A stretch of 64,000 bases of DNA from NCBI GenBank assembly GCA_002682825.1, contig NOKP01000001.1, positions 2,181,857 through 2,245,856 on the forward strand, in the 5' to 3' direction. Every line of letters starts with the position of its first letter. The first letter of the stretch is position 1. The position numbers and the translations under genes are program-made. The notes under the pieces were generated by a model. It saw only the letters and a program-made list of their open reading frames with translations, was not told the origin of the DNA and did not search any database. This document shows positions 47,284 through 58,591 of this stretch, one piece after another. Source of the stretch: Neonectria sp. B-13 (taxonomy: Eukaryota; Ascomycota; Sordariomycetes; Hypocreales; Nectriaceae).

Positions 47284-47313
47284 TCTTCCTCAGGTAAATC
47301 TTCCTCAGGTAAA
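47284..47313. repeat. 15-bp perfect tandem duplication
   Basis: TCTTCCTCAGGTAAA occurs twice in direct succession (47284-47298 and 47299-47313). Confidence 0.9.
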
Positions 47314-50300
47314 CAGCATTCAACGGTCTTTGTTTCTGTCTTTGGCGTTGATTCGTGTGCCCACAAGAATCGTGTTTGGGGTCCGTGTGGCAACAAAACA
47401 AGGCAAGTCGGCTCCACGTTATCAGCCTCTCAACCTCTCTCCATGTGTCAGCGTTTTGACACCAAAGGGAATATCCCCCAAGCCTTGTCATATCAATCAA
47501 TATTGGCTGTTGATCGAAAGGATGAATGCCTGCCAAGGTCACGGGAGTGGCCAGGGTTCACATGCAAACCCCCTTCTCAAGCACACACCTTGACTTGAGC
47601 CCTCGAGTTGCTCACTGATCCCTCCTTACCGTGGCAGACACGACGTGGCAAAAGCGTGGGCATTCCTGGTTGGCCGGATTAGCACCGACTGGTGTCAGAG
47701 AGCCGCATCCGGCTGAATAATGACAAAGTGCAAGTCAAATCAGGCAGCATTCCATGGCCGAGGAAACTCTCTCTCAGCGGATGTGACACCCCGTCGAGAA
47801 CAATTGTCCGGTCCTAAGCCGCTATTCTAACCTCATCTAGGTCGGTAGAAGACAGACAAGTGTCTCTGGTCACCGTAGTGCCTCGGGTCCATCAATGGCA
47901 TAATGAGTACTGGGCCGTTGATGGATATCTCCGTCGAGTCTCTCCAGATACGACATGCCCAGATACGACAAACATCAGTGCTTAACCACGTGCCCTAACG
48001 GTGTCCAATAATGCAACTAATTTGGAGCTGGAGCTGAGAAGAAGTCACCAACGGTACACTACCACAAAGTGCAAGAAGCCCTCACTTGAAATCGAAGACT
48101 CTAGTGTTCTTTTTCCGGTTCGATAGTTAAAGCATGTATTGTGGCTGAGAACAAATGCTTCCGTTTGTTTCTCAGCTTGGACGCTTTTGAAAAGGGGGCT
48201 GGAAAGGGGGCTAGCATCCAGCAGAAACTCAGTAGGAGAAACCCCCCCCAGACTTGCAAGCGAGGAACAAATGCTTTCCGTCAAGCTCACATGGAAACCG
48301 AGAGTAGGTATGACACGCATTGAGTTTTAAGTTTAAGACAAGAGGAACTGTCACCAATTTGGTAATTCTGAAAGAGTCCTCTAGGTTAGTTAGTTGCCTT
48401 AAAAGCCGATGGAAAATGAAGATGGCTACTATATCAAAAATAGTGAATTGTCCGGTTATTGAACCACACTTAACTCCTGCTCTTCATGGAGAAATTACGA
48501 AATCTATTGCATTAGTATTTCAAGTTCTACGGCTAGGTCTGTAGTAAATGGAAACTCTCGGGGCCTGTTGGCGCCACCGAGGCCGATACTTGCAGCCTTC
48601 GTTGTTTCCAGCTATATTAATATCTTAACGCGAAGAGAAATGCTAGCAGGTGGCCGATAAGTTGAAGGCTACAGCGGTTCTCTAATCTGCTCACAGCTCA
48701 CAACACGGGTAACAACCGAGTCGGCAGGGAAGATAATATTAGATCACTGGTTGTAGAAGGCGGCTGTATTCGCACAGGCACCGTTTCTGTGTCATCACGC
48801 CTGGAGAAGTTATCATAATTGTTTGGTTGACGGGATGAACTGGAAGGTCATGAGCCAGTGCGTGATCCGTACACCGCCAGCGCGCAACAAACAAACATGT
48901 TACGGGATGAGGTACGAAGTGGACAACTGTCAGGGAACGCCAAGCAGCGGGCTCTGGCAGAGGCCGCAAGCACAAACCATTTGCATATACAGACGTGCGA
49001 CAAGCCCACGCCGTGGATGTAGCGAGGGGATCACCATTGTCACATAAAGCACCTCACACATGATTCACCTCGACGACCCGGCTCGAGTTGCCCGATCAAG
49101 GATCATCAGCATAGTCGTATCAATAGGACGGGTGCGCCGTTTGCCCTGGCTCTTTATTTTCTGGACGAAGAGAGTACAGCGCATTCCGCGGAACCTGCCT
49201 TGCCACCAAGAATTAACAAGCGCCCAGGGTCTTGAGTGAATCTGTACGGGAAGCGACGGGAAAGGAGATGAGGTATCCGGTGGCATGGATTGCTTGCTCG
49301 CCCAGGTCTGTGCCTATTGGCTTTGGGAACGGGCGGCCGCCACCGGTATCGAAGCGGTCTGGGGTGTTTGCAACTGGACACACATCCATCCCGTTGAGAC
49401 CAGGGTGTTGTGATAGTTGGGGTTAGATGCTGGAAGTCCCTGACGCCGACCTGGTTTGAACACAGACACGGGAAGCGGGCGCCACAACCGTAGCCGGGAG
49501 CGATGATGCAGCAATGTGGTGATGCGGTGAGCAATACAGGACGAGGCCGTTGGGTGCGAGGAGGTGCTTTGACCGTAATACTATAAACGCGTTCGTAGAT
49601 ACTTGCTTTGGAGGAAACGGCCTGAGAACAATGAAAATGAAATCAACAAGGATACGGCCGTAACAGGGGTATCAAGAGCCGGGCTGTAACATAGCCAGGT
49701 CCGGGCCGAATGGCGGGTCAAAACAGAACGGAGGCGCTGGCGCTGGCTGTCAGATCGGTGAGTCTGGGAGCTTCGGTAACCTCGGCAGCTCAAGCTAGCC
49801 TGGAAGTAACATCATGAGATGAGGCAATGCCACATGCCATTTTGGTAGTGGGCGAAGGATTGGATGCCTTGCCATGCTGGAAGTCAGCCACAAGGAGGGA
49901 TTTGATGAGGCAGCTAGGGATTGGGTTGCTCTTTGGGTGTTTCTAGCACGTAGTACAGCACCGACGTACAGGTAGGCACTTGTTTCAAAGGTAGATGAGA
50001 TGCATGGCTGGTTGCCCATGCCGTGGATGCTGGCCAGGATCGAGGCATGGAGTTTTGGCTTGGATGAGGAATAGTGGGTGGACTAGTTATCTGGGTGGTT
50101 TTCTGGTGGTCTTTGGGACGTCCCCCGCTCTGCCTTTCGCTCCAAGTAGAATCCAGATTTGGGACGAGTCGTGAGTAGAGGTAAGAATAGCTTGTTTTGA
50201 ATTCTCATAGTTTGACGTTGCAAGCTGCTATGTCAGCTTTGGTAGGTATGTTCGGCTTTGTTTTTGGTGAAGGAGCATGAGAAGGACCAACTGCAGTACA

Positions 50301-51244
50301 GATGCAGGCTTGCGGTGTCCCTCAGACACCAGTGCATGCTTTCGGGATTGGTCCAATGACGGGCGGAAGCGGCTGCAGAGGTGGAGCCGGCCGTTGCATT
50401 TTAGCGCGTTTCAGGATTTCTGCCCTGGCCAGAGGGCTGAAAGGGGATAGGACATAATATTTGCAAAGACTGGGATCCGCACCATGAGCTTATTTGGCAT
50501 CCCGCAGAAGATTCGAGGACAATGCAAATGAACAAGGGGACAAGGGGGAGACGGAGGATCAGGTGGTAGCGGCACTGGGTGAGGCACCAAGTACAGTGCA
50601 AGGCAGTCACATCGCAAAACGCCTTACTGGGATGGAAGCCTGTCGACCGACCTGCTGGTATTGTTGTCGTTGACAATGGAAGCACCCGCAGGCCAAATTT
50701 GAAACGCCTGGTTTGTTTCGCCTTCTGGGGAACGCCTGTCCTGTACGTAGTAGATGTAAGCCCGGACAAGCACATGCCTGGATGTGCTCTTCATCCGCTC
50801 ATTATGGGCATACTACCTACAATCAAAGTCCAAGGTTGAGTCAAGGTGAACTCCCGCAAGAGGGAAAATGTGAGAATTGTCTGTTTTCTGAGTTGTCAAT
50901 TCCATCCGATGGGTCGGAAGCCCAGAAAACACTCCGTCCCCACCCCAAACCGCCAGCACACGCCGGCATCCATCCCAACCCCTGCACCGGCAGGCCCAGG
51001 CGAGATCTACGAAAGGCACCGGAGCCTCGGAGTCGAGAAACTGGCCCTGTAATCTCCATGATCTGCATTGGTTGGCGGTGGGGCTCTTTGTTCTGTCCAT
51101 CGGCGTGTTCGTCTGTGTGAGACGACGCCGTGCAACAGGAGCAGGCCGCCCCTCATCCTTCAATATCATCACCTACCAAGTCACAGGCCGGCAATCCGCA
51201 ACAATCCTCCGGACAAGATTCGGGGTGTTCGGGTGGTTCATTCA

Positions 51245-51266
51245 TCTGTCTGTCTGTCTGTCTGTC
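51245..51266. repeat. (TCTG)n microsatellite
   Basis: At least five TCTG units in tandem in noncoding DNA. Confidence 0.9.
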
Positions 51267-52777
51267 AGAGCACGAGCCAGAGGTCACGAGCATCCGGAAG
51301 CAAGCTACGCAGCGGGCTTTCCCCATCACCGCCATCATCTATCATGTTACATGTATGTCGGTGTATCTCGAGTGTCAGTTACACCAAAAGCCAACACATC
51401 GCCGCCAAGCACAAACTCCAGCAAGTCGTTAGGCCTGTCGAGCCTCCACTTTCTCCCCGTCGCGCACCCATGTTGAAATGAGGCCTTCCGATATCCATAA
51501 TCCATCATCCCATCTCTATCCCCCGTCATGCTCTGAGCCAACAGGCACACAGTCCAATCTGCCATGTCAATGCGGGACTTGAATGCAGGTACGGACCACG
51601 GAGCAGGCGAGTGCCATGGACGAAACCCTGCAAGGCATCCCAGACTTGGACCATCCAGCAGCGAGAACCATCTGTGGTGTCAGGCTTCATCTTTGACAAC
51701 AGCCAGAGAGAGGGGTGCACGCACAGCACAAAGATCGCGACACAAGCTCAGGTGTGGCGTGAGTGGAATCCCCCCTCCGTACTATCCTGTATCGTAGTAG
51801 TAGTCGTAGAATTGTAGTAGTCCTGGTCGGGATGAGGGTCGCCGGGTCGGGACCCTACGCTGGGTATAGAGAGAGAAGGGCCGGAGCCGCGAGCGATGAA
51901 CTGGGCCCCTCGTCCCTGGCGACCCCTGTGGCGCATCTCAGGCCTCTCTTCCCGGCATCTCCATCCATCGCTCAGCGCGCTGCAACAGTCAAAGGGCCAA
52001 AGGGCCAAAAGGGGGCCAAGAAATGCCACCCTATGTGCACGCGCGCGCGAGGCCACAACGGATCCATGGCTTTGACCACGCCACGGACCACTGAGCTTCC
52101 AGGGTTTACAGGGCCATTCCCGGAGAGGCCAGCGGGCAGCCCAGTGCTAACGACTTAGAGAGCCTGGGCAGGCGGACTAGCCCAGGCGGTGCCTCCAGGA
52201 CCTTGCAAGCTAACTCCAGGTACTCGTACCTTCCTACCCTAACCTGAATCTCAGTTAGTAGGGGAGAGAGACCATGACGAGAAGGATCTCAGGTTGCCCA
52301 TCCATCTCCCCGTTCACAAGACCTTCATCTTCGTCCAACCCGGCCCTCCTCTTATTCTTCTTTCTTTCACCCTCTTTCTCTCCTTCGTACACCGCAGAAC
52401 CTGCTGAGCACGTCCTCTCTTTTTATTCTCTCTTTTCTTGCATCAGGCCCCACGCCTGTTCGTCCTCTCCTTCATCCCTCTCTGTTAACCTCGTCTCGTC
52501 GACTTCGGGTCTGATTCACGCTCGCTGCGACGAAGTTGGTTGCAACACGTTCATTCTTCTCTCAGGTGCTCCGGTATCACCTGCAGGTTCTCTTCCTTCG
52601 CACTGGTCCCTCTTCCCCAAGCGAAGAGCAGTCCGACTTTATTCTTCGTTGCCACAGTCCGAGAGACTGTCTCCAACACCTGCGTCCTTTGCGCTCCTTC
52701 TCCTTCCGAAACACCAACACTTCTTCGTTGTATTCAAAACCTTCTCGCCTTAGTCGCAAACCTCATACATCGACACC

Positions 52778-54435
52778 ATGAAGTTCACCATTGTCGCCTC
52801 CATTGCGGCGCTAGCTGGTACCGCCGTGGCCAAGGAGGACGGAACCTTCGCGGTCTTGCGCTTTACTGGTAAAGAGCTGACCAAGGGCCGCATGGATCCC
52901 ATCATTGCCCCCGGTGAGGTCTTCTCTCACGTTCACAGCGTCATGGGTGGCAGCGGCTTCAGCTCCAGCGCCACTGGCAAGGATATGCTGGACTCCAAGT
53001 GCAGTAACGCTCTCGTCAAGGGCGACAACAGCGCCTACTGGTTCCCTTCACTGTATTTCCACGACCCCGAGACTGGCGATTTCGAATCCGTCGAGCTCTA
53101 TTACTTCAACGCCTATTACTTGTGAGTCCTTACCCCCCTTGGGCTGTTCTCGTGCCACCGCGACCTGCGAAGCCTTTCTTCTCGAAACCAATCGCTAACA
53201 TGGGATTCAGCTTCGAGGCCACCAACGATGACATTAAGGCTTTCCCTGTCGGCCTGAACATGGTAGCAGGCAGCGCCATGACCCGTGTCATGCCTGAGAC
53301 CGGCTCCAAGCCCAACCTGGATCCTTCGAAGGGACCTGTCAACCCTGCTCGGATTACCTGCCCGCGTTTGGAGAACATCTTTGACCCCCCTTCATGGCCT
53401 GCCGATTCTGACGGTACTGAGGCCGGTGTTGGCGATGCTATCAACCTCGGCGAGGGTGTAGGCTTCCCTGACCGAACTTGCGACGGCCAGTATTCTCCTA
53501 TGAGAGCTGATGTCCACTTCCCTTCCTGCTACAACCCCGACGCTGGTCTCACCAACTACAAGAAGAACATGGCGTTCCCCTCAGATAATGATGGGAAGCT
53601 AGACTGCCCTAAAGGCTACACTCATGTTCCCCAACTCTTTTACGAGGTGTACTGGGACACCCAGAAGTTCCAGGGTCGCTGGGAAGAAGGAAAGGGCGAG
53701 CAGCCCTTTGTCTGGTCCAACGGCGACGTGACCGGCTACAGCAGCCACGCCGATTTCCTGGCTGGTTGGGACGAGGACCTCCTCCAGCACATTATCGACA
53801 CCTGCGACGCGGGTACTGGTGGAATGGACACTTGCCCGGGCCTATTCTATGGCGTCAACGACGAGAAGTGTACCATTGAATCTGAGGTCGATGAGAAGGT
53901 TGATGGTACATTGAGCAAGCTGCCCGGAGACTGCACCCTTACCGGTTTCAAGTATGGAAACGGCGACTCTGGCGACTCTTCCGATGATGGTGACTCTACT
54001 GCCTCTGCCAGCAGCAAGGCTTCAGGAGACGACGCTACCGCCAACGCTTCCAGTGCCGCTTCATCCAGCGCCGCAGCTTCCACCACCAAGTATGCTGCCG
54101 CAGATAAACCCACCGCCTCGGCTCCCTACGAGGCAACTGACTCCGCCGACGCCGTGTCAATCTCCGCAGAGGCTGTTTCGACCTCGTCCGAAGCTGTTTC
54201 TTACTCGGACGCTCCCAAGGCCACCACCGTCAGCTCTGAGTCTGAGGCTGCCAAGCCCACCGGCATCTACAGCAACCCTGACAAGTCCACCTGCAAGCGC
54301 AAGACTCACACCGTCTGGAACACAGTCACAGTCACCGAGACGGCCCCTAGCGCTGCTACTCAGACAAACGATACTGCTTATAAGAGGGATCACGTCCGCC
54401 GACATATGCACAGCCACGGCCGTCGTCATTACTGA
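52778..54435 (+). CDS. Secreted DUF1996-domain protein
   Basis: Two exons: 52778-53121 and 53211-54435 (89-nt intron, GTGAGT...TTCAG), giving 522 aa. A clear signal peptide is present (MKFTIVASIAALAGTAVA). The DUF1996 domain (about 20-310) shows the family hallmarks RMDPIIAPGEVFSHVHSVMG, YWFPSLYFHDP, FPVGLNMVAGSAMTR, CDGQYSPMRADVHFPSC and PQLFYEVYWDT. The C-terminal third is Ser/Ala/Asp-rich and probably O-glycosylated. It ends with CKRKTHTVWNTVTVTETAPS and a basic/His tail (HMHSHGRRHY) rather than a GPI signal. DUF1996 proteins are common in fungal secretomes and cell walls, often alongside WSC domains. Their biochemical activity is not established. It is followed by rcm1 on the same strand. 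Confidence 0.94.
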
Positions 54436-55136
54436 ACGGATGTGCCTTGTTGAGTTCTTTGCTTCTTGAACAACACATTCCTAGGGAAGCTGGGCTGGCA
54501 CAATCATTTGAGACGACTGTGATATCGTAATGATTATGGCCCGGTAGGTATCTTGCACATGCATCTGGGAGAATATGGCAGTAGAGGAGTGGATAAAAGC
54601 GTGGGCGATCTGGGTGGCGGCAATTCTTCATTCACCAAACCTCCTATGGGGGTTGGATATTTCGATTCTTGACTTGTACATTTTGAGGACATAGTTTCAT
54701 TTCTCGGGGGCCAACTGCGTCGACGCACACCTTGCCCGCTATGAATTTAGGGCCCCAATATGGGATACGAGCATGATCTACATAACTTATTTCCCGCCGC
54801 CTCAAGTGATTGGGTTGCCTGATTTTGAGGTTTGCTCCTGGTGATGTTCATGACTCTTTGTGAAAACTGACGTCAAAGAGAAATGGCGTCTGACAAAGAG
54901 AAAACTAGAAATTAAAATCTCCAATGTGACATACTTGAGTCAACCGCAAATGAAATTCTGAAAGGAAATCCATCCTGTTTGACAAGTTGGGACGGGGACA
55001 CGATCAGGGCTGGGAGGTCCTCAGGTTGCAGTGGGTCAACATCGGCTAAATGTGGCACCTGTCGCGACCGACAACAAGCAATTTTCACTCCTGCAACGAC
55101 TCATCAACGGCCTCGTCCACACTTCGAAACCTCAAC
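54436..55136. other. Intergenic region between the DUF1996 gene and rcm1
   Basis: About 700 bp holding the DUF1996 3' end and the rcm1 promoter. An AT-rich segment lies near 54890-54960. No coding support. Confidence 0.6.
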
Positions 55137-57043
55137 ATGTCCCTCTATCATGAGGCAGCCGAGTTCCTAGTCGGCCCGTCGACCGGAGGAGGCAGTCTCA
55201 AGTCCCGGGTTTTTAAGAAAAAGAATCTCAAGTCTCCGCCTAACCAAGTGTATGCTCTGGTCTTGGAGACTTGTAAATGGAGTCCCGTCATCAAGGAAGT
55301 CATTGAGAAATCTGAGCTCCTCAAACATGAACGCAAGGTTGGCGTTTCCCATTAAACCGCATTCTCTCTTATTGTGTTTTTGCTGACACCCAATCCCAGC
55401 TCACGCCAGAATTATCATTGCTCTTGGTGCATGATCTATTGCTAGTCAAGAAGGGCATCGCTCTCCCATTGACCCATGGGCTGCGAGCATCGGTGGAGAG
55501 ACACAAAGGCCGACTTGCGTCTGAGTTTACACGGGCTCGGTTGCGAAGAAAAGCAGCTTCTCTCGATATTTTGAAAGAGCAGATCGAGAAAGAATCCGCC
55601 GGCGAGGAAGCCAACTACCCGCGATGGGTTCGCGTGAATGCGGTAAAAACCAACCTCGAGGACCAACTGGAAACGACATTTTCAGCTTTTACAAGAGCCA
55701 ACTCGGTCCAGGATGTCATCACAAAGTCGGGCAAGCACCTGTTCATTGACTCGCACGTCCCCAATCTCATCGCCGTTACTTCTGGGACGGACCTCACCAA
55801 GACCGAGGCTTACACCTCAGGCAAGATCATTCTGCAAGATAAAGCATCATGCTTCCCAGCTTATCTGCTGGACCCCCAGTCCGAAGACGGAGATTTGATC
55901 GATGCTTGTGCCGCACCTGGGAACAAGACCACGCATTTGGCAGCCACCCTCAAAGAACACCAGCCGGAGTTTGAGACATCCCCACAAATCATTTATGCGT
56001 TCGAGAAGGATCCGAGACGAGCACAGACCTTGGAGAAGATGGTAACAACGGCTGGCTCAAAGACCGACACGCGCATCGGATTCGGACAAGACTTTTTACA
56101 AGTGGACCCACATTCGGAGCGATACAAATCGGTGGGAGCCCTTCTGCTGGATCCGAGTTGCTCCGGGAGCGGCATTGTTGGGCGAGATTCTATGCCAGAT
56201 CTGCACCTGCCAGAAATCTCCAGTACCACGGAGAAGGGAACGACAGGGAAGGCAAGCAAGCGCAAGAGAAAACATGGGGAGGTTGAGGCGGAGGAGCCTT
56301 GCAACGTGATTGTGGATGACGACGGGAATGAGACGATCATGAAATCCGAGAAGGACCTCGAGGCTCGATTGGAGGCCTTATCGGGCTTTCAGCTAACCCT
56401 GCTCCTGCATGCCTTCCGCTTCCCAGCAGCAAGGAAGATTACCTACTCGACATGTTCTGTTCACATGCAAGAGAACGAGCGCGTGGTCATGCGTGCCCTC
56501 CAATCGGATATCGCAAAGGAGAGGAACTGGGGCATTATGCTAAGAAAAGACCAGGTTACCGGTATGAGAGAGTGGCCCGTTCGGGGTTTGACCTCGGCAT
56601 GTGGGGACAATGAGGATGTGGCCGACGCATGTATCCGCTCGTACAAAGATGATGGCCAAGGCGTCATGGGGTTCTTCGTCGCCGGCTTCGTGAGGCTTGG
56701 TACCCAAGATGCTGGGTCTGGGGACGACGACGAGGGTCCATATTTACGAGACGACGACGGTACCATCATCCGAGATGTGCTTGGAATGCCGGTGCTGAAA
56801 TCAACTGGGGCCCCGGTTACTCTGAACGCGCGAGACGAGACTGGAGCCAAGGGAGAGAGACAGAAGGGGGGCGACGAAGAAGTGGAGGAAGAGGAAGAAG
56901 ACGACGATGATAGCAGCAGCAGCAGCGACGACAGAGACAGCGATGGCGCTGCAGAGATCGCCAAAGATGCGAGAAACCAACGCGGGGTGGGGGTTTCAGC
57001 AATGGACGAGGACGAAGATGAGTGGCATGGGCTTGGAGATTGA
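55137..57043 (+). CDS. rcm1: 25S rRNA (cytosine-C5) methyltransferase Rcm1 (NSUN5 family)
   Basis: Two exons: 55137-55337 and 55400-57043 (62-nt intron), giving 614 aa. The N-terminus MSLYHEAAEFLVGPSTGGGS matches Rcm1/NSUN5. The Nol1/Nop2/Sun core has the SAM-binding motif DACAAPGNKTTHL (235-247), the motif IV Cys in DPSCSGSGIV (C321) and the catalytic motif VI Cys in TYSTCSVHMQENE (C419). Both cysteines of the two-Cys m5C mechanism are present. Known role: methylates a conserved cytosine of large-subunit rRNA (C2278 in yeast) in the nucleolus. Odd points: a charged insertion between motifs IV and VI with a KRKRKHGE nuclear signal, and a C-terminal extension with a long Glu/Asp/Ser run (EEVEEEEEDDDDSSSSS), both disordered. 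It is convergent with no near neighbour. Confidence 0.95.
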
Positions 57044-58591
57044 TCCGCCGTGGCGGAATCGGCGAGGCAGACATAATTCGACCGACGGGAAGCATGGATT
57101 GGACGACTTCCCTACTAGTGACTGATTTGCAACCACGACCAACGGTACGTGCCGAGGCACTGCGACACGACCTTGAATCACAACCTTGAATGACCACGAT
57201 AGCGGGTGCGGCTCTGGCGCAGGGCCATGCCAAATCGAGTCATTTGTCCCAATCTCAGGCCATCTGACGTGATGGGTGTGCCAGCGTTGAATCTGTTGCT
57301 GACAAAAAAACGTGGTCGGCAACCGGTCGTCGTGCCAAATCCGAATCCCGGGCACGAACCTTTCCCAGCTAGGAAATTACCAGGATAAACCGCCGCACTC
57401 TAAATGGGAGCGGCCGTGCAATGTGCCAACGTCAGCTTTGGGTCGGGAATAAGACCGGCCGACCGGTAGCTCCGTGATAGTAACGGAGTGCAACGACAGA
57501 CCGACTCTGCTTTGCTGTTTGTTGCTGCCTCTTACCATCTCGGCCTTGGAGGCCACCTAATAACCCTGATAGCGAGGTCTTCATCCTTTGGCGTAGTTGG
57601 CTCAAAGCTATTGACAGGGCTATCGGTTATATTTCGTCGCTAGAGCAGGGCTCGAAAGACGTGTGCGCGCTATCGAATGATAAAAGTCCAACGGAGATCG
57701 ACAATAGACACTCAGAGTTTAGGGGATTGGAAAAATTTCGTGTGACACACCCTCCCAGCCCATCGGAGCCGAAATCACGGACGACGGCCTTCGGCCTAGG
57801 CGATAGCGCCGCCCAAGAGCCACGACCATTCCTAATCCGAATAGAGCTATGGATCCATGGCTGCGGGTGGTGCGTCATCCCCCGTCGGTGTGTGTGCTGA
57901 GACGAGTACCATCAGCGGGAAAAGCTCCGACGGACTTTTCAGCAAGGACCCGCCGCGCTGTTTCTCCCTTCTGTTTGGCTTCTACGCTCCGTGCCATTCT
58001 AGAAAAGATGCCCGTAGAAGACCCCTGGCCTCCGGTGAGGCTCCGCAGGCAAGGATCCCGGCAGTGCGGCATACAGAGGAACGAGACGCGAGATGAGCAA
58101 CATGGGACGGTTTGATGGATCCGGGACGCGGGCGACCGGGATTGGGACTCGCGCCCTTAACCGCCGAGCCTCCGATCTGGCATTCAGGATCTATCTCTAT
58201 GCTATCTCGCAGACGGGTTTTGTGCTGGTAAATCCGTCCCAGCGTCGTGTTCGCCCGCGGACCACCCAGGTTCGGCGCTCGTACGGGTCCGATGCACACA
58301 CACCTCGTAGGATATCGGACGGATCCACGACCCATTTCGTGATCAGGGCGGGCGTCGTTGGGCTTTGGGTGGATCTTGATTAAAAATGAACCCTGGATCG
58401 AATCTCGTCGACAGACCATATATATGCGTTGCGTCCGAACCCCCGTTCCGTTGGGAAACCACAGCACAGTTCACCCTGACCGGCCCTTTATTACTGTCGA
58501 GGACTCCCGTCCGAGAAACCAACTACCTCGACCAACCACGACACCACGCTCTCTTCCTCATCTAGTGTGCGCCACTTCCGGTACGACCACG
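57044..58591. other. 1.5-kb intergenic region upstream of the MFS gene
   Basis: No gene is supported. The region contains the rcm1 3' end and the MFS promoter. Short frames near 57850-58115 lack domains and overlap in several frames. Confidence 0.6.
58419..58426 (+). promoter_or_regulatory. Candidate TATA box for the MFS transporter
   Basis: TATATATG lies 166-173 nt upstream of the MFS start codon, in otherwise GC-richer DNA. Stress-inducible fungal pump genes often have TATA boxes. The distance implies a 5' UTR of about 100-130 nt. Confidence 0.4.

Larger units (their letters stand above)
44426..52777. other. 8.4-kb gene-free region downstream of the velvet gene
   Basis: No domain-bearing frame. 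It contains a GGCTGCA array (46120-46147), a 15-bp tandem duplication (47284-47313), a 12-bp direct repeat (47944-47970), a visibly AT-richer island (about 48050-48550) and a TCTG microsatellite (51245-51266). From about 52260 to 52777 the plus strand is CT-rich and is probably the leader of the DUF1996 gene. Nothing else is supported. Confidence 0.6.

Noticed and set aside
58424..58591. 56-residue upstream extension of the MFS transporter
   Set aside because: Its ATG overlaps a TATA-like box and the added residues are not MFS-like.
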